Shown: positions 4,825-6,633 of the stretch, in pieces | Numbering within the stretch: the first letter of the stretch is position 1 | How the letters are laid out: each line of letters begins with the position of its first letter | Source: an uncultured Chloroflexota bacterium | Lineage (GTDB): Bacteria > Chloroflexota > Anaerolineae > Aggregatilineales > Phototrophicaceae | Assembly: GCA_903904765.1 (NCBI GenBank) | Contig: CAIVEA010000172.1 | Coordinates: 1 to 6,633, forward strand | Direction: 5' to 3' | DNA length: 6,633 nucleotides | Program-made: the position numbers and the translations under genes | The notes under the pieces: model-generated | What the model was told of the DNA's origin: nothing | The model's database searches: none | Seen by the model: only the letters and a program-made list of their open reading frames with translations

Positions 4825-6633
4825 TCAGAATCCATTCTGTTGATTGAACATGTATGCAAGGAAGTTCATCTGCTCATCGGCGGTCATCGGGCGCGGGCGG
4901 GCATTATCGTCAATGATGCCCGTGAACAGTCCCACCGTCAGCAGTCGCCCGTCATAAATCCATAGGTCATCCATGAAGAAGCGCATATTGCCCCAGAAAG
5001 GCTGATCAAACAGAAAATTGCCCATGCCGTAGTGGATGAAACTGTTTCCGTAGAACTCGAAGGTTTGCGGTTTGTGCGCCTGTGTGCCGATCACCACATC
5101 AGCCCCCAAATCCGCCAAGCCGCGAAAATCGCGTTCTTGCTGCGGCAGCGGGCGGTAATCTTCCACTTCGGTATACTGCACCGTCACCACCAGCACATCA
5201 CTGGCTGCCGCCAGCGCGGGCAGCGTTTCGCGTAGCCATTCCCAATCACAATCGGCAGCCCCCGGTTCATCAGCATCGGCAATGGCGTAATATGGGCCAA
5301 CCGCGTTACAGGCCAGCATCACAATCCGGTTGTGATGCTGTTCCAATCGCAGCGGGGTGCGTGCCGCTTCCAGATTGCTGCCGCCGCCCAGCGTCAAAAT
5401 GTCGTTGTCGCTGTACCACGCCAGCGTTTTCAGGTCGTTTTCCGTCCCGAAATCGTTGTTGTGGTTGCCCGTCAGCTCTACGATGTCCAGCCCCAAGAGC
5501 TTTAGGATGTCGAAATGGGCTTCTTTGGCGCAGAACTCGCCCAACTGAACCCCGTCCGGTTGCGGGCAGGTCGGGCTGAACGAGACTTCGTTGCTGGTGT
5601 GGAAGAAATCCGCCCGCTGCGTATAGGGTGCAATGGCCTCTGCCGCCCATGCGATGCCGTTCTTGTCCAATGCCTCGCGGGTTAGTCGCGTCAGGGCGGT
5701 CACGCCGGACAGTAGCACCCGCGTCAGATGGTCGGGGCGGTAGTTAGGCTGTGCGGCGGGGAAGGCCAGCGGATAATCCGCTAGTCGGTCATATAGCACA
5801 TCCTGCCCATCCATATTCAGCACCCGCACCCGCGTGGTTAGGCGGTCAAACGCCAGCAGCGTGAAGCGCGTCCTATCCCGCCATAGTATGTTTATCAGCG
5901 CATCATCCGCCACGATTTCAGTGCTGGCGGGCAGCGTTAGCCCGTGTGCGGAAAGCGCCGCTGCCGTCGTCGCATCCAGCACCAGCTTGGGCGCGGCTTG
6001 CCCGTCCCGCAGGCCAGTCAGCAGGTCGCCCTCCACCGAGGTGAGCAGGCTGGGGAACGCCACCGCCGGCAGGAACAGATCCATCCCGCCTTCTGCGATT
6101 GTGCTGGATGGGGTAGGGGTGATAGGGGCGGGCGTGGCCTGCGGCGTGTTGGTGACGAATAGCATGGGTGGCTGGGTAGGGACGGCAGTGCTGACGGCCT
6201 GCAAACTTTCGCCGTAGAACGCCAGATACTCGCTCACATGCTTCCGCCAGTATTCCGGCGCATGTTGCCCTTCGGGATACACCGTGTATTGATAGGTCAG
6301 CCCGCGTTCGGTCAGCCGTTCGTCCAGCAGGTCGAGTCCCGGTGCGGCGAAATCGTCCTTGCCGCGATCCAGCCAGATTCGCAGGCGGCTGATCTCGGTT
6401 GAGGTTTGCACCACACGCAGGGGGTTAAATTCCGGTGGCGCGTTGTAGTCGTCCAGAAAGGCGCTGTGTCCGCCGACGGTACTGAACAGGTCAGGATGGC
6501 GGAACGCGATTTCCAGCGCCCAGAACCCGCCGCGAGAGATGCCGCCGATCATGCGTGTTTCGCGCCGTCCATCCACACTGTACTGCGCTTCGATGTGCGG
6601 CAGCAGTTCATCGAGAAACACGCTTTCCCATGA
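4825..6633 (-). CDS. Esterase - CapA-like multidomain secreted protein, 5'-truncated
   Basis: The reading frame stays open to the right edge, where SWES precedes the apparent GTG at 6621. The gene is therefore cut at its 5' end and that GTG is internal. Visible are 602 residues. Residues 1-140 are the C-terminal part of a Fes/EstA-type alpha/beta-hydrolase: ELLPHIEAQY, nucleophile S33 in GISRGG, RHPDLFSTVGGHSAF, a candidate acid at D89 or D93/D94 in LDRGKDDF, and H124 in EGQHAPEYW. A Thr/Pro-rich linker spans about 148-178, as in extracytoplasmic proteins. A middle region (185-300) has TLLAFDRLTTRVRVLNMDGQ and DYPLAFP, resembling the segment before CapA in similar proteins. The CapA/PGA_cap-type domain (about 305-545) has SNE at 347-349, TGNHNNDFG at 388-396, GADVVIGTQAHKPQ at 510-523 and HYGMGNFLFDQ. 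The missing N-terminus should hold a signal peptide. Substrate is unknown; envelope or polymer processing is inference. Confidence 0.85.
   Translation of the reverse strand, partial: SWESVFLDELLPHIEAQYSVDGRRETRMIGGISRGGFWALEIAFRHPDLFSTVGGHSAFLDDYNAPPEFNPLRVVQTSTEISRLRIWLDRGKDDFAAPGLDLLDERLTERGLTYQYTVYPEGQHAPEYWRKHVSEYLAFYGESLQAVSTAVPTQPPMLFVTNTPQATPAPITPTPSSTIAEGGMDLFLPAVAFPSLLTSVEGDLLTGLRDGQAAPKLVLDATTAAALSAHGLTLPASTEIVADDALINILWRDRTRFTLLAFDRLTTRVRVLNMDGQDVLYDRLADYPLAFPAAQPNYRPDHLTRVLLSGVTALTRLTREALDKNGIAWAAEAIAPYTQRADFFHTSNEVSFSPTCPQPDGVQLGEFCAKEAHFDILKLLGLDIVELTGNHNNDFGTENDLKTLAWYSDNDILTLGGGSNLEAARTPLRLEQHHNRIVMLACNAVGPYYAIADADEPGAADCDWEWLRETLPALAAASDVLVVTVQYTEVEDYRPLPQQERDFRGLADLGADVVIGTQAHKPQTFEFYGNSFIHYGMGNFLFDQPFWGNMRFFMDDLWIYDGRLLTVGLFTGIIDDNARPRPMTADEQMNFLAYMFNQQNGF
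4826..4839. repeat. Inverted repeat CAGAAT-CC-ATTCTG
   Basis: A perfect 6-bp dyad with a 2-nt centre covers the last codons of the esterase-CapA gene; the stop is at 4827-4825. It sits where the -35 of a DinB-like gene promoter would be expected, so an operator is conceivable. It is too short and lacks a T-run, so it is not a typical terminator. Confidence 0.3.

Noticed and set aside
5082..5579. 165-codon plus-strand open frame opposite the CapA domain
   Set aside because: The translation is Pro/Arg/Cys-rich and has no recognisable domain, while the minus-strand frame carries clear CapA motifs throughout.
6619..6621. GTG 6621 as the true start of the esterase-CapA gene
   Set aside because: The frame continues upstream to the window edge with SWES, and the esterase fold needs sequence before the nucleophile region that would be missing. 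The gene is truncated rather than starting here.

Overview
The window is GC-rich bacterial DNA with two gene blocks that converge near position 4300. Three features suggest a Chloroflexota (Anaerolineae-like) bacterium: a secreted protein with a Thr/Pro-rich linker, a CapA domain with the QAH..Q / HYGMGNFLFDQ signature, and an orphan response regulator with an NtrC-like receiver on an OmpR-type DNA-binding domain. That assignment is inference from protein style; no marker gene settles it.

Layout. Positions 1-130 (minus) hold the N-terminus of an MreC-like cell-shape protein cut by the window edge. It is separated by a compact divergent promoter region (about 131-249) from tilS (250-1617, plus), the tRNA-Ile lysidine synthetase. 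After a 150-bp AT-richer intergenic region with a good extended -10 promoter comes an orphan response regulator (1768-2640, plus). Its stop codon overlaps the likely start of a secreted two-domain GH3 beta-N-acetylhexosaminidase (NagZ-like, 2637-4304, plus), so the two are probably co-transcribed and translationally coupled. The GH3 gene overlaps by 4 bp the end of a convergent DinB-like gene (4301-4771, minus). Upstream of that on the same strand is a large gene (4825-6633, minus, cut by the right edge) joining a Fes/EstA-type esterase domain, a Thr/Pro linker, a middle domain and a CapA-type phosphoesterase-like domain.

How the genes may work together. Several genes fit an envelope theme: MreC (cell-wall elongation scaffold), exported GH3 (peptidoglycan or chitin-derived amino sugars) and the secreted esterase-CapA fusion. 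The regulator is the natural candidate to control the GH3 gene, but its signal and kinase are not in the window. TilS is a housekeeping tRNA-modification enzyme. I see no tRNA, rRNA, insertion sequence, CRISPR array, attachment site or convincing Rho-independent terminator. I do not see a clear new defence or mobile system; the points most worth a second look are the mirror-symmetric divergent promoter, the regulator-GH3 coupling, and the multi-domain esterase-CapA protein.
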